Source: Parus major (lineage: Eukaryota; Chordata; Aves; Passeriformes; Paridae). From it: a stretch of 64,000 nt of DNA. The notes under the pieces are model-generated. The model worked only from the letters and a program-made list of their open reading frames with translations, searched no databases and was not told the origin of the DNA. Made by a program: the position numbers and the translations under genes. This document shows, piece after piece, positions 21,487 to 34,800 of this stretch (the stretch's first letter is position 1; each line of letters opens with the position of its first letter). The stretch spans positions 266,644-330,643 of the forward strand of contig NC_031797.1 in assembly GCF_001522545.3 (NCBI RefSeq). Direction: 5' to 3'.

Positions 21487-21519
21487 AAAACAAACAAACA
21501 AACAAACAAACAAACAAAC
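21487..21519. repeat. (AAAC)n microsatellite
   Basis: Eight tandem AAAC units. It follows an A-rich run and is followed by a C/A-rich stretch. Confidence 0.95.
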
Positions 21520-21869
21520 TCTCCCCCCAAACCAACCCGAACCCACAAAACTCCAAACAAAAAATGCTCTGTCCTTGTCTATTCAACAGCTTCAGGAATA
21601 ACCAAGTACAAGAATATAAAGGTCACACAATTTGTTCATTAAGCTGATTCTGTTCCAGCATGCAAATGTCTAAATCTAGAATACCAGGCACTGTTTCAAA
21701 AAATATAGGCTGAGGTTTACAATACTTTAGGATGAGCTTTTTGGCCAGATTGTATCTTAATATTTACTACCCTCTATTTAAAAGGAACCCAGTCTTTCTG
21801 GTTTTGAACCTGCCTTTTCTGAATGGAAGCAGCTGTCTCTTGGTTCCCCAGTGACAGCCTGCCTGTCTT

Positions 21870-21965
21870 GCTGCAGCTGGTTTTTTTAGTGGGTTGAATT
21901 TTTGGGGTTTTGGTTTGGTTTTTTTTTGGCTTGGTTTTGTTGTTTTTGTTGTTGTTGTTTTTTAA
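21870..21965. repeat. G/T-rich low-complexity tract
   Basis: Runs of T broken by single or double G, ending in tttttgttgttgttgtttttt. No coding potential. Confidence 0.85.
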
Positions 21966-22254
21966 GAGTAAGATATCATAAGAAAATTTTCCATTTCTCT
22001 CTTCTCAGCTGTATTGTGTATTTAAAAGCGAAATGCTGGACATACTAAGCAGAAACGCAGGGTGGAATTGTTCCTGTTGTCAATTTGTACCATTCCTGGA
22101 TACATCCATGACTTGCCTTGTAATTCAGTAGATATTCAGCATTTTTTTAGAAAAAGGGACTGTTAGTAAACACCTCCCTTCCCAAACAACAGCACTTCAA
22201 CATGCAACAGAGTAGTCAAACCCAATTTATCAGTACAACTGATAATACAACTTT

Positions 22255-22450
22255 AAATGGACGGTGAGGCCCTGGCACAGGGTGCCCAGAGCAGCTGGGG
22301 CTGCCCCTGGATCCCTGGCAGTGCCCAAGGCCAGGCTGGACGGGGCTTGGAGCAGCCTGGGATGGTGGAAGGTGTCCCCACCTACAGCAGGGGCTGGAAC
22401 ACAATGTGCTTTAAGGTCCTTCCAACCCAAACTGTTCCAGGATTCTCTCA
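22255..22450 (+). mobile_element. CR1 LINE 3'-end fragment
   Basis: Plus-oriented tail: gccctggcacagggtgccca through aaggtccttccaacccaaac near 22433. It is severely 5'-truncated and unlike the 19.7 kb copy in its first part. Confidence 0.87.
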
Positions 22451-25400
22451 GGGTTACAAAAAACATGGGAAGAGATTACTTGTGTGGACTGTGTGGGGAT
22501 GTCACACACTGTTTCTGGTATTGAGCAAGTTTTAAGAATTTTGTATGGAATCCAGCTCATGGTGGGAGCTTTAGACAGTGATCTTCAAATTCCAAAAGAC
22601 ATTTTATCACAGAGCAAACAGTAAAAACAAGTGTTTCAAACTTAAGGGTGATACAAAATAGCAAAACTCAGTTCAAAAATTAAGTATCTTTATTTGACAC
22701 TTTTAGAAAATTTATACAGTTTTAAACTAAAACAGACTAAAAGAAATTCCAATGTTTTTTAAAAGCAAAACAGGAGGAAAAAAACAAACTACTGCAATCT
22801 GACTAGCTGACCAGTCATTTTCAAGTTTGTTTTCTTTCATTGTATCTACATATGCCTGAAAGAGGTTTCAGTATTCCATAGAAAATTAATTCTGCAGAAA
22901 CCCTTGGAATATTTCTGATCTCTTTGTCTTAAGATTCTGCCATTACTGTTAATTTTGAAATAGGGCTTTTTCCATGTTACATTACAGAAGGAAAGCTAAT
23001 CTACATCTGGTAACTGGAAATCCTATGTATTACAATGTATATACATGTAAAAAAATATATATTATGATGTGCTGTGCAATTGGATACAAGGCTGTAACTC
23101 AGCCAGAAGGAAGGCTGGAATCAAAACCATAAAGATCCATACAGATATAGGGTGGGAAAGGGCCACCCAGACTGAACTGAAAATCTGATGCATGTACTAA
23201 GGTAAGACCTACAGTTTCAGAAAAATAGAAATGTTTGACAAAAATGGTTTTTACTACTTGGAAACAAACTCGCTTTTTCCCTTGGTCTTTGCAATGGCTC
23301 TCTCCTAGTGTCGGCACAGGAAGGGATCCATAAGGTGACACAGTCAGTTCTTTGTTACTACTTGCAAACAATAACAGCAGAAAAAATATCTTGTACCATA
23401 GACAGAAGATACTTGTATCATAGACAAAAGTCACAGAATTACTGATTTATCTGTCCTTGCAGATATGATGCAATATGCACAATTTTGCAAGTCATCAAGT
23501 AATAGCCTGTGTGAGGGGAGGGACCCTCTTCCCATAGGGAATTGACAACCCCACAATCAGCTACAGCTGTGGAAATGATACACGTGGTGTATGCCACTGA
23601 CAGACTGGCTAACAAAGTAAATGAAATACAAGATAGGAACCAGGGACTCAGGGAAGGACATTAATTTTATCAGCATCACTGACTACATCCTTATGGAGAA
23701 CTAAATTCCTCATTCTTTTTGTCTCATCTGTACTTCATTTCCATAGCTTCTTTGAAATTTTTTTTCCAGGAAAAATGCTCCAAGCAAGTTTTCATACCAG
23801 TCTCCTACACTGGCTAACTTTCTTAGCTGTTCTTTTTTTGAAGGGGCTATTTTATAGTGTGGGTTTTTTTCTAATTTTTAAAAAAATTTACTAAGGGGCC
23901 AAACTGCATAGAAGATCTTAAAATGGCAAAAACATATAATACATTGTATCAAGAGAAAATCTTTCCTTCAGTACCTGAAATGAGCATAAAGTTTATTCTT
24001 CATGCATACATATGCAGAGGTAAACAGATGCATTTGCAAGTGTTAAGACTAACAATCTTTTCGTTTGCACTCTTCATAACACTATCCTACATACTACTAT
24101 TTGAACACCATTATAAAGTCCTTCCACAAAGACACCAGACATTTAAGACTGTTCTACTGATAATGTTATCTCCAAGGATCAACTTCTCTAAAAGCAGCTA
24201 CTGTCAAGCATCCAAGAAACAAGCATAAAGCAAATGGGTCTTATCTTGTAAATCATCTTTATACTGCTTGAAATTTTTGCTTCCAGCCTCCCACCAATCC
24301 ACACCTAAAGCATTTCTGATTCAGTTTTATTAAAGTAACACTAGCAGGGGTCAGTCACAGGGGGCTCATGGGTTAATGGCAGGTTATCAGACCCCAGTTC
24401 CTCCAGCCTTGAAGGAACACGAGCAACGAGCATCAGCAATGAGCAAAGCACCCATGGGCAGGGGTGTAAATTCAGATTTTTCTCAGGTTTTGCTTTCCTG
24501 TGTGGCTAGGCTGAAAGTACTAGAGCTCATAGTTCCTATCAGTGGCTTTAGGACGGAAGAGGTCTCATGTGTTCAGCCCCATGAGGAACACAGCACGTGG
24601 CCCAGGCCCCAGGCTGAGCACAGTGGTCAATTCCGTTTCATGCTTTTCATGCAGCACCAGGGGTGCACTGAGATTCCTTCTTGCTCTCCCACAACGAGTG
24701 CTGGCTGTGGGACTCTCTAGGAGAGTTTGAGAGTCAAAAGGTCACTGGAGGACACAAGTGGCAAAGCACGAGTTGAAGACAAACTGGTGACATGCTCACC
24801 CCAGCAGAGGTGGACCACTGCACTAATTAGCTATCAGAGCAATCAGCCTGTTTCCAACACAGCCTTGCTGCCAATTTTGGGTCTGCTGTACCATCTCTGA
24901 TATACATATTTTGAAGTCTTCACTACTGATTATGAAGGAAGTAAATTATGACCCAAACCAAATTAAACTATGCCACTCTGAGTTGTTTTATATGTTGTCA
25001 AACTAAAACTGAATCACTGTTTTAAAGTTTTTGTTCAACATAAATCAGAACAACTTCAGTCAGAGCAGAAGAATAACACTCTCTTCTGGTTCCTTGCTGG
25101 GGAATGCACGTAAAGGACTGTGCTCCTCCCCAAACATCACCATCTTCCCACCATCCACCACGTTCAAGGCTTGGATCAACATGGAGCAGAGCCAGGTTTG
25201 TGGCCATGTACTGACTACAGATACATGTTTCAGATGAAGAGCTATTTCTATCCATTCCAAACCTCAGACTTAAGGAAGAAGTTACTCTATTGGAAACAAC
25301 ATCAGATACAACTCTAGTGTGCAACCCCACCCCCAAAGGTCGGGCTCTGGGAAACCTCACTGGCCTCAGTGCACCGATGGAACAGGGTGTTGCTGCACAT

Positions 25401-25507
25401 GCCAAGTGCCACATTCTCAGGGCTGGACATCTTTCAGCACTGCTTTGAGGTGCTGGCTGTCTGCTACTGCAGGGCTCCTACCAGCCCAAGCCACCATTTT
25501 TTAAAGT
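22451..25507. other. AT-rich, repeat-poor non-coding; possible far 3' UTR of SPPL2B
   Basis: No coding exon seen. On the minus strand an AATAAA lies at about 22687-22692, a possible distal poly(A) signal for the gene whose stop codon is at 31531. Many other AATAAA or ATTAAA matches exist in this AT-rich interval, so the assignment is weak. Confidence 0.3.
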
Positions 25508-25648
25508 TATGAAAGAATCTCAGAATCACAAAATGGTTTGGGTTGGAAGGGACCTTTAAGATCACCTCATTCCAGCCCCTGCACTAGATTCAGGTTGCTC
25601 AGGGCTACATCCAGCCTAGCCTTGAACTTCCAGGGATGGGGCATGAGC
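25508..25648 (-). mobile_element. CR1 LINE 3'-end fragment
   Basis: The sequence from aatctcagaatcacaaaatg through cagcctagccttgaacttcc is the reverse complement of the avian CR1 3' end. It is about 140 bases and heavily truncated. Confidence 0.87.
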
Positions 25649-27180
25649 TGGTGATGAGCTAGTTTACTTTGAAACCATGTCTCTGCATATTTGCAGCTGA
25701 CCAATATTTACATGAACCAAAGTCAGTTCACAACATACAGTGCACGTCTATCAGTAGGAAGCAGTTCTCAACCAAAAAAAACCCTAGCTTGCAGATCATC
25801 TCAGAATTTCTCAGAGGCAAACACCTGGATGAAGTTTGCCATCTGGAGCTAAACTTGCATGCTGACATACAGAAAAATATTATGAGAAAATTGGATAAAC
25901 TGCAATGCCACCTTCACCTAAGGAAGGTGGCTCCAAATAACCCTAGGAGCATGTGTACCCATAACTCCTGGATGCTGGACTCACCAACAGCTTCTGGGAA
26001 ACAGAACCAATCCTGAGCCCCTGCATCACATGAAGTTAAGTCACATGAAGTTTTAGTTCCTGAAATTATAGATGATTTTGTACAGTATACTTGTTCCCAA
26101 TTCAAGAGAATCCAATTTAAACACATTATTCATTACCTATCACTAATCTACAGATGGCAAAATGTCATCTTTACTCCATATACTTTGAATATTTAACTGC
26201 AAAACTGAAAAAGTTGGAACCCTCACAGAAGAGCACATAAATGATAAATAGAGATGATAGAGAGGATCAGTGAAAACAAAGTTCTTTTATACCACAGCCT
26301 AAACAAACCTTCTGCACACAAAGCTCTCTTGTTTTGAAAATGTTCCAGGATGCCAGAAGCAATTAAACAAAGACAAAAAAGACTAAAATTGATGTGGTTT
26401 CTTTCCAGAGGATTTAAAGTAGCAGAAAACAGTCTTTGTCTCACAAGAGCTGAACTGTCCATCACAGCAGTTACAGAACACTCTGACAGATCCATGATAT
26501 AGAAATTGAGTACTCTGGGATAAAGTTCATGCCATAACATCATTAAACCCAGGAATCCTGATGCTCAGGCTATATCTGGGCAGGTAGGCCAGGGCTTCTT
26601 GGCTGGCCCCAACTGCCAGTGGTATGAAATTAATCTGGTTGGTGTGGTTCAATTCTCTCCTTGCAGAACCAAAGCAGCTCATGCACTAGGCATTGCCCTG
26701 ATTCACTGAACCTTTCACGTGTCAGCTACTTCTAGATTTTTCCTACCATCAGTGCCAAAATTTCCTTATTGTAATTTTAATCTATTAATTCTAATGTCAT
26801 CCCTACTTGAAAATGACAATTTTTTTTCCCAATTTGCAGAAGCATTTCAGATTTTTGGATATTTATCATGCTCTTAGGTCTTCTCTTTGGAGTAAACTCT
26901 TCCACTGCCTTTCTTGTTCAATTTCTTCTCATGCTTTCTGAGTCATCTTCAGTTTTTTCCTCCCTCTCTCCACCCTACCCAGCACCACTGGCAAATACAT
27001 AAACTGGAAAACTGTTAGTGCAGCTCCGTTCTTCACGTCCTGCCCCAGCCAGGAAACCACACGCGAGATTAAAATACCTAAAGATTCATTGTTCCTTGCT
27101 GATGATGTTTCCTGGACCTCTGACTGTAGTTCCTGTCCTCATTTACCTGAAGACACAGCCCTACTATAATAGGGCTATAT
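25649..27180. other. Non-coding; nothing firmly recognised
   Basis: A pyrimidine-rich area at about 26800-26970 could be an old CR1 remnant but is too diverged to call. Confidence 0.3.
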
Positions 27181-27182
27181 TA

Positions 27183-27184
<2 letters not shown>

Positions 27185-27219
<35 letters not shown>

Positions 27220-27302
27220 ATATATGGTACTATAATACTATATAATATTATATAATAATATATATAACCATACTATAATCTCTGATGTTTTAAAACATCA
27301 GA
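27185..27302. repeat. (TA)n tract followed by a perfect 22-bp palindrome
   Basis: 27187-27214 is alternating TA, followed by imperfect TATAATA units to about 27270. 27281-27302 (tctgatgttt plus taaaacatcaga) is its own reverse complement over 22 bases. Confidence 0.9.
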
Positions 27303-30300
27303 TTGTATTTGTCATGGAAAAAAGCACCATCTCTGCAGGCTTTGGATGAGTATTTGGATCTACTGTCTGTATTTCACATTTTTTGTCAATGTGCTACATG
27401 CCAAGTGCTGATAATCATTAGTTGTATACACTGCTGCTTGGCCAGCATATTCAGCCCTCAGTACTAAAAGTAACACCCCAAATGCTGAAAGCATGTACAG
27501 AATACTCTGGTTTGTTCATAGCCAGTCAATGAAGCTGCTCTTAAAAAGAAGTATCATGTGCCTTACATCCTGTGTAGTGCAACAAACCATAAACACAGAG
27601 AGCCACGGGGCTAAAGACAAGAACAAAAGTACTTGCACTAAAACAGCACATGTGAGCTTTAACTTCAAGGCAACACTGTTCTCAAGCATCCAGTACTGTT
27701 TTTTTTAAAGAGCTGCAGGTAAATCCACAGCATTTCCCCAAGGCAGACTGATTCATTAATGACTACAGTCATAGTATGTAAGCTCACAATGCTGTTATTT
27801 CAATACAGAGTACTCTCTGGGTTCTGTCTGGCTCCACAGCCAGCACCAGTTTCCAGCATACTCAGAAGTCAACAGGCACTACAATGGTAATGATGGTCTA
27901 TTCCCAGTTGGAACAACACATCAGGAATGCAAAAACCAAGCTGAAACACTGCAGTGTGTATGGGTGAAAAATTCTGTCAAGATATTCTTAACAATAGCCG
28001 TACTGAGGGGTACTGGAAGGAAAGAGTATCCTCTGAAGGAAAAGCTTGAGCAATTATGCAAGACCATGGAAAATGTTAAAGCAATTTGGAAACAAACAGT
28101 TTTCTAAATAAAGTTTTCTATGAAACATGTTAATAAACCTTTTGGAAAATAGGCTGTGCTGCAGATTTTCTGTTGTCTGGCATCTGTCCACGTTTAGAGA
28201 AAACATTTAATATTTTCACAAGGGTGATTCTTATATATGTAGATGCATTTTTATTAGTGCTACTGGTAAAAAACAGAATATATTTTCAAATCTATTATTT
28301 TGTGTTTCTTTTTTATATATTTCATTTAAAATGCTCTTCATTTTAACCAGAAAAATAAAATCTGTGAAATTTAAAGAGGAATTAGGATACTTTTTTCTTG
28401 TCACCCTCAGTAAAGTCTTTCATATTCCACTCTACCTTCAGTTGCATTTGGGTAATCCTCCTTCAGGAGGGAATAGACCAAAACAAACACTTGAGGAATG
28501 AATCTGATTCTCATTATTGTGATCCAAAGAGTCAAATTTTCTCAAATGGATTTTTGTTTTAGTGGTGTTGGTCGTTGTTGGGGGTTTTGTGTTAGTTCGG
28601 GTTTTTTTTTGACTAAAATAAATGCTTCTCCTGAACACATACAAATTCTCAGGAACAGAACTCTTACTGAATTTCTAGACAGACAAGGCTTAGTATGCGA
28701 AAGACATAAACAAGGAACCTATCAACATTATTTTTAACATTAGTATTACTTTCATTACTTTAATTATTCATACTCAAGTTTGGTGTGGAATGTGTATCTG
28801 AAATCATCAAATAAAATTAGTCAGTCACACTGAACTGATATGCATGTTCTCCTATACAACATTAAGTTTTAAATTAAGCTGATCAGGGAGATTTTTAAAA
28901 CAAAAGAAATACAGCCTTGGTTTTTGATGGAAGCAATTGAACTGCACAGGATCAGGGTCTGAACAGTCACAGCCAAACTGGAACACCAGGCTCACCTGAT
29001 TTGTACAGTACTGAGATAGTCAAAATCTGTAATTTCTCCACTTCACATGCTTTAACTGGAGAACAACAGCACTGAGAAGCTATTGGTTTTTTTTGGTTTT
29101 TTTTTCCTGCATTCTTTGTGGTTTGGGAGAGAAAAAAGTTACATTTAAAAATAGATGGAAATTCCCCAAAAGTTGAGATGAAGCAGATCTGTCCAGAATG
29201 CAATTGTGAAATGCCTAGTTCACCATGACCAGTTCTTCTGTTTCAACTGAGCTATGAACAATCTGAGAAACAAACGGTTTCCTAACCACACAGGAGAACA
29301 AATGCAAAAGTACACTTTCAAGAAGATGATAAATACCTAATGCTTCGTCATCAGAAAGCTAATAGCTTTTAAATGTAGAAAGCTACTCCAAACAACATTC
29401 TGACTAAGAGATGATCAAGGCAAAAACCAATAGAACTTGAATCAGTCTCCAACTTACCTTGCTATTTGTCAAGTTAATTATTTAAAGACAAGATTGTTTT
29501 CTTAATTTAATAACCATACTTACACAATGACTTAAGGCATAATCCAGCTGACTGAAGTTTTCAGTAAAATGTTTCTGTCGCTTTTTATTAGTAATAACCG
29601 GCTCAGGTTACTTCTGGCCAAAGAAACGGTCCATTAAAGAGGAGACAAAAAACCAGATCACTCTTGCAATATCTTCCATTAGGGCAATTTGTAAATTAAA
29701 TGTAGTGTTGGCCACTGGACTCAGGGAGCCTTCCAAAAAACTTAATAAATCATCCTATCAGACAAGGTTCAACGCTCTAAGCAGGAGCTGGTGAAAGTCT
29801 GAAGCCAGAGTGTGGTTTTAGATAAAGCTGCTCACATTCTAGAGAAAGAATGCCCACACTGCCCACAGAAGCTTTCATCCAAAAAGCACAAGGCAAATTT
29901 TTGGAAGACCTAGCCAAAAATACAATGGCTGATATTTAACAGACAGTCTTGAAAAGAGAGCCCTTCAACTTCAATTCAACATGCCAACTGGAGACTCTCA
30001 ATTTAACAGTAATGCCTCTAATTGCATCACTGCAACAATGCTTTTGTAAATGACATTTTGGGCTCACAAATACTCAAGAGTATTTCTTCCATGCAATCTG
30101 GAATCATATCCAAGGATCCAATAATACTTCAATTTTCTATTTCAGTTTTCATGTGAAGAGTTTGAGGCTTTCTGTAACTGCAGCTGAAGTGCAGAACATA
30201 CTCCTCTGATAAAGCTGAATATACTTAGATGGACAAGTAATACGCAAATCCCATCATCTTTCCAGGTACAAAAGCTGATGCATAAAAGACTCAATTGGGT

Positions 30301-31530
30301 TATACAGGAAAACACACAATTTCAGGAATCTGAAGTAAGACCAGCTGCACTCAAAATTTTTTAAATTCACAAATTCCTTCACAATGTAGCAAGAGATGCA
30401 AAATAACAGTTGAGCTCCCAGGCTCATTCCAGAACCTGACAGACGATGCTTTGGCTGCTCTTGAGAAAAAGACAAAACATGACTTAGGCAGTTGGTAAGT
30501 TACTGAGCAGCAAGTAGCTTTTAAATCACAACTGTCTCTAGCATCACATGTGCTCCATTGGAAACAAAAAAACAAACTATTTTCTTCAGAATCAGAAATC
30601 ACAACTATATTCCTTGAATGAACAACAAATAGAAGCTCAAAGCCCCAAACATACGAACATTTGCGGTTTAACATTTTCCTGCCTTTAACATTTATCTGCC
30701 TGTTAAGCTTAGTATAGTGCTACTACCTAATTTTTTTTTAACCTATTTGGCTTATATATTATTTCTAAACATTCCTAATATGCATTTGCTTCCAGGCAGT
30801 GACCAACCTTGCTTATTATCAGAGCCCTTAGAGTTCACATGAATGCCTAGAAAGCTTCCTGGAGCTCTACTCACCCTGCCTTTTAAACTAGACTAGTAGC
30901 CCAGGTACCTAGAAGTAAAAACAAAGACAAAAGTTAAGAGATGCATTTAATGCACCATGGTAGCATAAAGCCTTTTGGAGTAATGATAATTTAACCATTC
31001 TCTGCATTTTCTGAATGTCAGTTTATAATAATGCATTCCATTATGTCAATGGCTTTGACAAGTCAGGAGAAGTAAATGGGGACAATAGGGAAAGTGGCAA
31101 AAAAAAATAAAAAGAGACAGTGTTTCTCTCAAGTAAGCATTGTAGCAGACTCATTCAATGCTCTTCCTCTGTGTAACCTACACCATGGTAAAGCAGCATA
31201 ACAGCCACACAAGCACCAAGTACTGAGTAAACAGACTCTTGATGCTACCCTGCTATAATGCAAATGGAACAAATGGTCAAAGGCATTCACTAACAGTGAT
31301 CATTGAAACCCACACGTCAGAACTCCTGGAGAGCACCATATTTCAGAAAGATGTTTTAAAGTATATAGCTGTACCAAAGCTGGAGACAGAACATTCCTTG
31401 TTGGATTTGATGATCAGACTCCTACTGAGGTTCCTCAAAGAAAGCAAACCCTACTAAATCAGTCCTGAATACATACTGGTTTTATATAGATATGTTTGTG
31501 AGGGAAAGAAGGAGTTCTTAATCACATCAC
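27303..31530. other. AT-rich sequence 3' of SPPL2B; probably at least partly its 3' UTR
   Basis: Begins directly after the SPPL2B stop codon in the minus direction. Possible minus-strand poly(A) signals include ATTAAA at 30946-30951 and AATAAA at 29584-29589. No coding exon or full retroelement was recognised. Confidence 0.35.
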
Positions 31531-31818
31531 TTATTCCAACTGGTTTTGTTCTGCATTTAGGCATTTGTTTTCAAGGTCATCCTTATTCTGAGCAGTTGGT
31601 TCCTCACTGTGGGCAACAGAGATTTCTGACTGATCTGTCTTTGTGCTGGTATCAGCCAATCCTTCTTCAGTCGAGGCGGAGCTGTGCAGCTCCTTCACGT
31701 GGAGGGTGGGATTGGTCATTTGTTCTGTGTCTTGTTGAGAGGATGGTACACTGCTGTCTTTGGGAAGCTGAGGGCAGTTGACTGGAGCTATCACCACAGG
31801 AGGCTGAGGTAGGTCTTT
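31531..31818 (-). CDS. SPPL2B: SPPL2B last coding exon (cytoplasmic tail)
   Basis: Ninety-five codons plus TAA. The start KDLPQPPVVIAP aligns with the human proline-rich tail start; the remainder is Ser/Thr/Glu/Gln-rich, probably disordered and poorly conserved. Acceptor catttacag. Confidence 0.9.
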   Translation of the reverse strand, partial: KDLPQPPVVIAPVNCPQLPKDSSVPSSQQDTEQMTNPTLHVKELHSSASTEEGLADTSTKTDQSEISVAHSEEPTAQNKDDLENKCLNAEQNQLE

Positions 31819-34800
31819 CTGTAAATGGAAGATCACAGTCAAAATGGTGGAAAACAAGAACTAATGTGTCCAGTTATCTGAGATAAAGGTCACAGATAAG
31901 ATGAAGATTAAATGTCCATCAACTATTATCATTCTCCAGCAGTGGACAGATGCATACAGTTATCCTTTGTGTTTTACAGGACACCAGGGGAATTTTTCCT
32001 TCCAGAAAAGTGTTTGCTTTCTGAGTGATTATTCCTCACCAGTTTCAGATGTACTCTGCTGATGAGGCAGCAACAGGCACTTGGTCCTTGGCCACTGTCC
32101 AGTTCTGCTCACCTTTACTATCAGTGTAAAGAACTAGCAACTTTTACATAACATTTCAGATGAACTCAAATATTTCTCTAACAATTACATTAATTTCTAT
32201 AGTGGAAGTTTGTGAAGATTATCACAAATAGTTGAATAATAAAATAAAATAAAATTCACTGGGGGAACCTTTAGCTTGATAGATTTGGCCCTCTAGTAAG
32301 AATACAAAAAGAAAAATCTTGCATCATGATAGAAATTATTCCTTTTTGAATCAAGCTAATTGCACTTGCAGCACAATGAAACAAGACGATAATTTACTAT
32401 ACTGAACTACATTTCTACATTTCATAAAGAGTAAGCTATGAAAAAATATGAAGAAAATATTTTAAGGGTATATTTTATACAGAACTAAACCCCACATTTT
32501 ATATACTATTGAAACTTTTTACTACTACTGATACCTCCAAGAGAGATCAAACAAGTAACATTTTGGCAGAATCAAGGATAGACAAGGTCTACTTTACTTT
32601 TCACTACTCTAATTTAAGTGGCCACAAACACTGCAAAAACCAGAAAACTTTACAGAGGCAAAAAAAAAGTATATAAAAGAGGAAACAATCAAGCAAAACC
32701 AAAATCTTTGTGTGATAATACTGCAGTATTTTACTCAACTTTAATTATAGTTAGGTTTTTTATAATATTAGTATTTCCTGAAGACACTCATATCAAACTG
32801 GTATTCACCGCAAAGCCGCTGCCCGTCCAGAACATGGCAAGCTCCCTTCTCCAAAGGGCCACCACGAAGCTGGTGAGGAGAGTACAGGGCACCAGGTAGA
32901 GGAGAGCAGGCTGCCCCATCTGCATCAGTGCCAAGGCAACAAAGGTCACAAGAAGGCCTATGCCATAAGCTGGAAGAAAACAAACCCAGCAAAAACCAGT
33001 TATTCAGATAGAGCTTTGCTCAAGGACACCTAAATAATTGGCTAAAGAAGCATTCTCACTGGAACTTTTTTCAAGCAATATTTAAAACATCTCCAGAAGT
33101 TTTTCAGGCCTCTAGAGAGAAGCATTATTTACACCATGTATATAATAGGAATACTACAGTTTTCCTATCGATAATAACATGTAAAAGTAGTGTGATTGGC
33201 CTAATCTATATTATGCGATTAAATAATTACCTTAAGCAAAATAAATATATGAAATATTGTCCCTCATGTTATATTTAATAATTCAGCAGATACAGACAAA
33301 TATTTTGACCTTTATAATGTGCTTCTTCTTTGGGTTGGCTTTGGCTGTTTCTTACTATCCTGCCACACAACTGAAAAAAAGCCAGTCTGCTCTAGGATAT
33401 ATGTTTTTGTTACTTTCAATTTAATTTCTGCATAAATGTGGCAAAATTTATTTAGAAGATCAGAAGCAGCTTGGATCTCATAATGTAATTATTTTCAATT
33501 CCATTTTTAAGACAATTATGTTAATCCAACTTTTTCTTCAGATCCAGATTTTTCTTCAGAAGGTCAAGAAAGACATTGAGGGGCTGTCCAGAGGAAGGAA
33601 CAGAGCTGGGGAAGGGTCTGAGAGAAGCAGCTGAGGGTGGATCAGAAAGAGCCAGCACAAGGAGCTGGAGGTGACTCAGCTTGGAGAAATGGAGGCTCAG
33701 GGGGGACCTTCTCACTCTCCACAACTTCCTGTCAGGAGAGTACAGTCAGGCAGGCTCCCAGGGAACAAGATACAGGATGAGAGGATATTAGGCAGACCTT
33801 CCTCCCCAAAAGGCTTTTCCAGTCCTGGTACAGCTGCCCAGAGCAGTGGTGGAGTACCTATGCCTGCATTTAAAAGATGTATGGATGTGGCACGTGGGGA
33901 ATAGAGGTGGGATTGGCAGTGCTGGGGGACAGGCTAGACTTGCTGATCTCAGAGGACTGTGATCAGAATAATCAAAAACTCTTTACAGTTCCTGAAAAAG
34001 CTTTTGCTTTTTTTTTTTTTTTTGTTTTTTTGTTTTGGGGGGGCGGGGCATACTTTGTTATTACTGAGAGTTCCTTATATCTAGTTAAAATATTTCTTAT
34101 TGTGATTTAAATCCATTGCCTCACATCTTATGTGCACACCTGTAAGAAAAGTCTCTCTGTCCTCTCTGCAGTCTCCCATTAGGTAGCTGTGGACAGCAAC
34201 AGAATCTCGTCTTTGCCTTCTCTTCTTTTTACAACTCTGTGCTCCAGTCTTCTGCCATCCTGATGGTCTCCACTGGATTTACTCCAGTATGTCAATGTCT
34301 GTCTGGCACCAGGGATCCTGGTTAACTCTGTCTTAAGTGACAAATTGAGAGGAATAATCACTCCTCTCACAACTGCTGACTCCATCTTGCTAACTCAGCC
34401 CTGTATGTGGCTCACTCTCAGTGCTGCAAAAGCATACTGCTGAGTCTTTATCAATACAACATTTTCTTATTTCTTTAAACACATTTTTAAAGTACCAGAT
34501 AAGAAAACAACTTTGTTTTACTATATATGAGAAACAATGATTTGGAACATCAATAAAAGCATCTCTCTACCCCTGCTAGAAGTGTCCATGAACCTACCTA
34601 TTTTCTCAAAATAATTTCTAAAGAAGATGTTCATGACAATTTCTCACAAAATTTACTGCAAGCATTAGAAGTCTTTGCTAGCAGAAGTACATTGTAAGAA
34701 AGACAACAGGAATCTGTCAGAAGCTATTCATCAGTAGCATTTAAGTTCATGGCACATACCTCTGTGGAGTTCACAAACTAAAGAAGAAAACTTATCTAGA

